Positions 6,453-6,987 of a stretch of 6,987 bases of DNA are shown here, piece after piece. The position numbers were made by a program, and so were the translations under genes. Where the stretch lies: contig CAZULW010000098.1 of the NCBI GenBank assembly GCA_964621455.1, positions 1-6,987 on the forward strand, written 5' to 3'. Below the pieces are notes generated by a model. The model was given only the letters and a program-made list of their open reading frames with translations. It had not been told where the DNA came from and searched no databases. The stretch comes from G020354025 sp964621455. Lineage in GTDB: Bacteria; Fidelibacterota; Marinisomatia; SCGC-AAA003-L08; TS1B11. Every line of letters starts with the position of its first letter. Position 1 is the stretch's first letter.

Positions 6453-6522
6453 GAGGCTGGAGGCTAGAGGCTTGGGACTTGGGGCTTGGGACTTGGGACA
6501 GGGGGCTTGGGGCTTGGGCCTT
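6453..6522. repeat. Heptanucleotide tandem tract, ten units of about GGGGCTT
   Basis: Ten consecutive 7-bp units with no gaps begin 7 bp after the enolase-superfamily stop codon: GAGGCTG, GAGGCTA, GAGGCTT, GGGACTT, GGGGCTT, GGGACTT, GGGACAG, GGGGCTT, GGGGCTT, GGGCCTT. In another register these are CTTGGGG/CTTGGGA, the complement of CCCCAAG/TCCCAAG. The tract resembles the short tandem heptamer repeats known from cyanobacteria (CCCCA[A/G]T) and similar intergenic arrays in other phyla. Units vary but spacing is exact. Confidence 0.85.
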
Positions 6523-6527
6523 GATGA

Positions 6528-6562
6528 ATTGAAAATTGAAGATTGACAATTGAAAATTGAAA
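6528..6562. repeat. Second heptanucleotide tandem tract, five units of ATTGAAA
   Basis: Five uninterrupted 7-bp units: ATTGAAA, ATTGAAG, ATTGACA, ATTGAAA, ATTGAAA. It follows the GGGGCTT tract with only five intervening bases. It keeps the same period and the TTG core (CTTGGGA against ATTGAAA), though the composition switches from G-rich to A-rich. Confidence 0.85.
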
Positions 6563-6583
6563 TCTAAAGAATGGATTTAATAA

Positions 6584-6704
6584 ATTTCCTGTAAATCCTG
6601 TTAATCCCGTCAAATTAGTTGTGGTTTGCTCTTCCCAATGGGATCCCTTTGGGACAAGTCTGGGCTTAAGAAACTGGACAGGATTAACAGGATTGACTGG
6701 ATTA
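6584..6704. repeat. 121-bp dyad element with arms of three 9-bp units
   Basis: The left arm (6584-6610) reads ATTTCCTGT, AAATCCTGT, TAATCCCGT. The right arm (6678-6704) reads ACAGGATTA, ACAGGATTG, ACTGGATTA. The arms are inverted copies (21 of 27 positions pair), the best block being 6591-6607 against 6681-6697 at 16 of 17. Their common centre is 6644. The GGATTAACAGGATT motif is one I recall from intergenic repeats of many environmental bacteria. A 10-bp direct repeat, TGTGGTTTGC, lies at 6620-6629 and 6708-6717, one copy after each arm. Confidence 0.75.
6633..6654. repeat. Central palindrome of the dyad element
   Basis: TCCCAATGGGATCCC followed by TTTGGGA pairs with its own complement at 20 of 22 positions, around a perfect GGGATCCC core (6640-6647). 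Its centre (6643.5) coincides with that of the flanking 9-bp-unit arms. It could be a protein-binding dyad or a hairpin tip. Confidence 0.65.
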
Positions 6705-6791
6705 CGCTGTGGTTTGCCGTTAAGAAAGGGTGATATGGAATGAACCGTCAGGGGGGATAGAAAAGGATGAGTTCAGCCTAAATTTGCAGTA

Positions 6792-6926
6792 CCAGGCGGG
6801 CTCGCCAGGAGCGGCACGAAGATCGAGGCTATCGCCATTGACGGCCGCGGGCGGGTGCTGCTTAAGCGTGGAACGCTTTATATAAGGCGTAATGAAAATC
6901 TTATAGCAGTGAAATACGTCTCATAG
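6792..6926 (+). pseudogene. Possible remnant of a ROK-family sugar kinase N-terminus
   Basis: The frame read at 6813-6872 gives GTKIEAIAIDGRGRVLLKRG, which closely resembles the ROK (glucokinase/fructokinase-like) N-terminal phosphate-loop strand pattern GGTKIEA...D..GRVL. Preceding in-frame codons give PGGLARS in place of the usual IGIDLGG. No start codon or ribosome site fits: the frame is closed by TGA at about 6765. After the kinase-like part the peptide diverges and ends at TAG 6924-6926. The base composition also changes from GC-rich to AT-rich near 6870. This fits a short relic of a lost kinase gene; chance similarity remains possible because the match is only about 20 residues. Confidence 0.45.
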
Positions 6927-6987
6927 ATTTTTATTAGGTAATTAGTTAAAAGTCGGACCAAAGTGGATTTTACCCAACAAATGATAG

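Larger units (their letters stand above)
6563..6987. other. 3' intergenic stretch without intact genes
   Basis: Apart from the dyad element and the kinase-like relic, I see no coding region, tRNA or rRNA here. A small stem, ACGCTTT (6873-6879) with AAGGCGT (6884-6890) and one G-T wobble, lies in the AT-rich part. The last 100 bases are AT-rich and could be the upstream region of a gene beyond the window, but no promoter pair is convincing. Confidence 0.5.

Noticed and set aside
6447..6470. Intrinsic terminator right after the enolase-superfamily gene
   Set aside because: No stem followed by a T-run is present; the sequence passes directly into the heptamer tract.
6364..6549. Minus-strand frame of 61 codons with Ser/Pro/Gln-rich peptide
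   Set aside because: The composition (SQVPSPKSQ) is just the heptamer repeat read in frame.
6453..6562. CRISPR array
   Set aside because: The 7-bp units are contiguous with no spacers, and there is no repeat of CRISPR length or cas gene.

Overview
The window holds five plus-strand genes for carbohydrate or acid-sugar metabolism. It resembles the large accessory sugar-degradation loci of uncultured environmental bacteria (Planctomycetes-like, Chloroflexota/Dehalococcoidia-like or related candidate phyla). Three things suggest this: the family mix (Gfo/Idh/MocA, ThuA, COG1082, Cys-type sulfatase, enolase superfamily); the many Tat and lipoprotein signals, which place most products outside the cytoplasm; and intergenic DNA rich in short repeats, including a CCTGAGC...GAAGGGC element that I associate from memory with Chloroflexota-type genomes. 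No phylogenetic marker is present, so the taxon is a guess. Coding DNA is GC-rich and both long intergenic stretches are more mixed.

Layout: 1-1167 is a Gfo/Idh/MocA oxidoreductase whose N-terminus lies outside the window. 1168-1587 is a 420-bp gap with a GC-rich hairpin, a dispersed-repeat-like element, one doubtful 28-codon ORF and a leader with small hairpins. 1588-6446 is a tight run of four genes with gaps of 44, 32 and 43 bp, probably one transcript: a ThuA-like lipoprotein, a COG1082 isomerase/epimerase-like TIM barrel with a Tat-like leader, a Tat-exported Cys-type sulfatase, and a Tat lipoprotein of the enolase superfamily. 6447-6987 has no intact gene. It contains two consecutive heptanucleotide repeat tracts, a 121-bp dyad element built from 9-bp units around a central palindrome, and a short open stretch resembling the N-terminus of a ROK-family sugar kinase.

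How they may work together (inference): the sulfatase would remove sulfate from a sulfated sugar or glycoside. The oxidoreductase would make a keto-sugar. The ThuA-like and COG1082 proteins would isomerise or eliminate it, as in known oxidation-elimination routes for glycoside cleavage. The enolase-superfamily enzyme would epimerise or dehydrate an acid sugar. Four of the five carry export-type leaders, so much of this would occur outside the cytoplasmic membrane. Substrate and order of steps cannot be read from the sequence.
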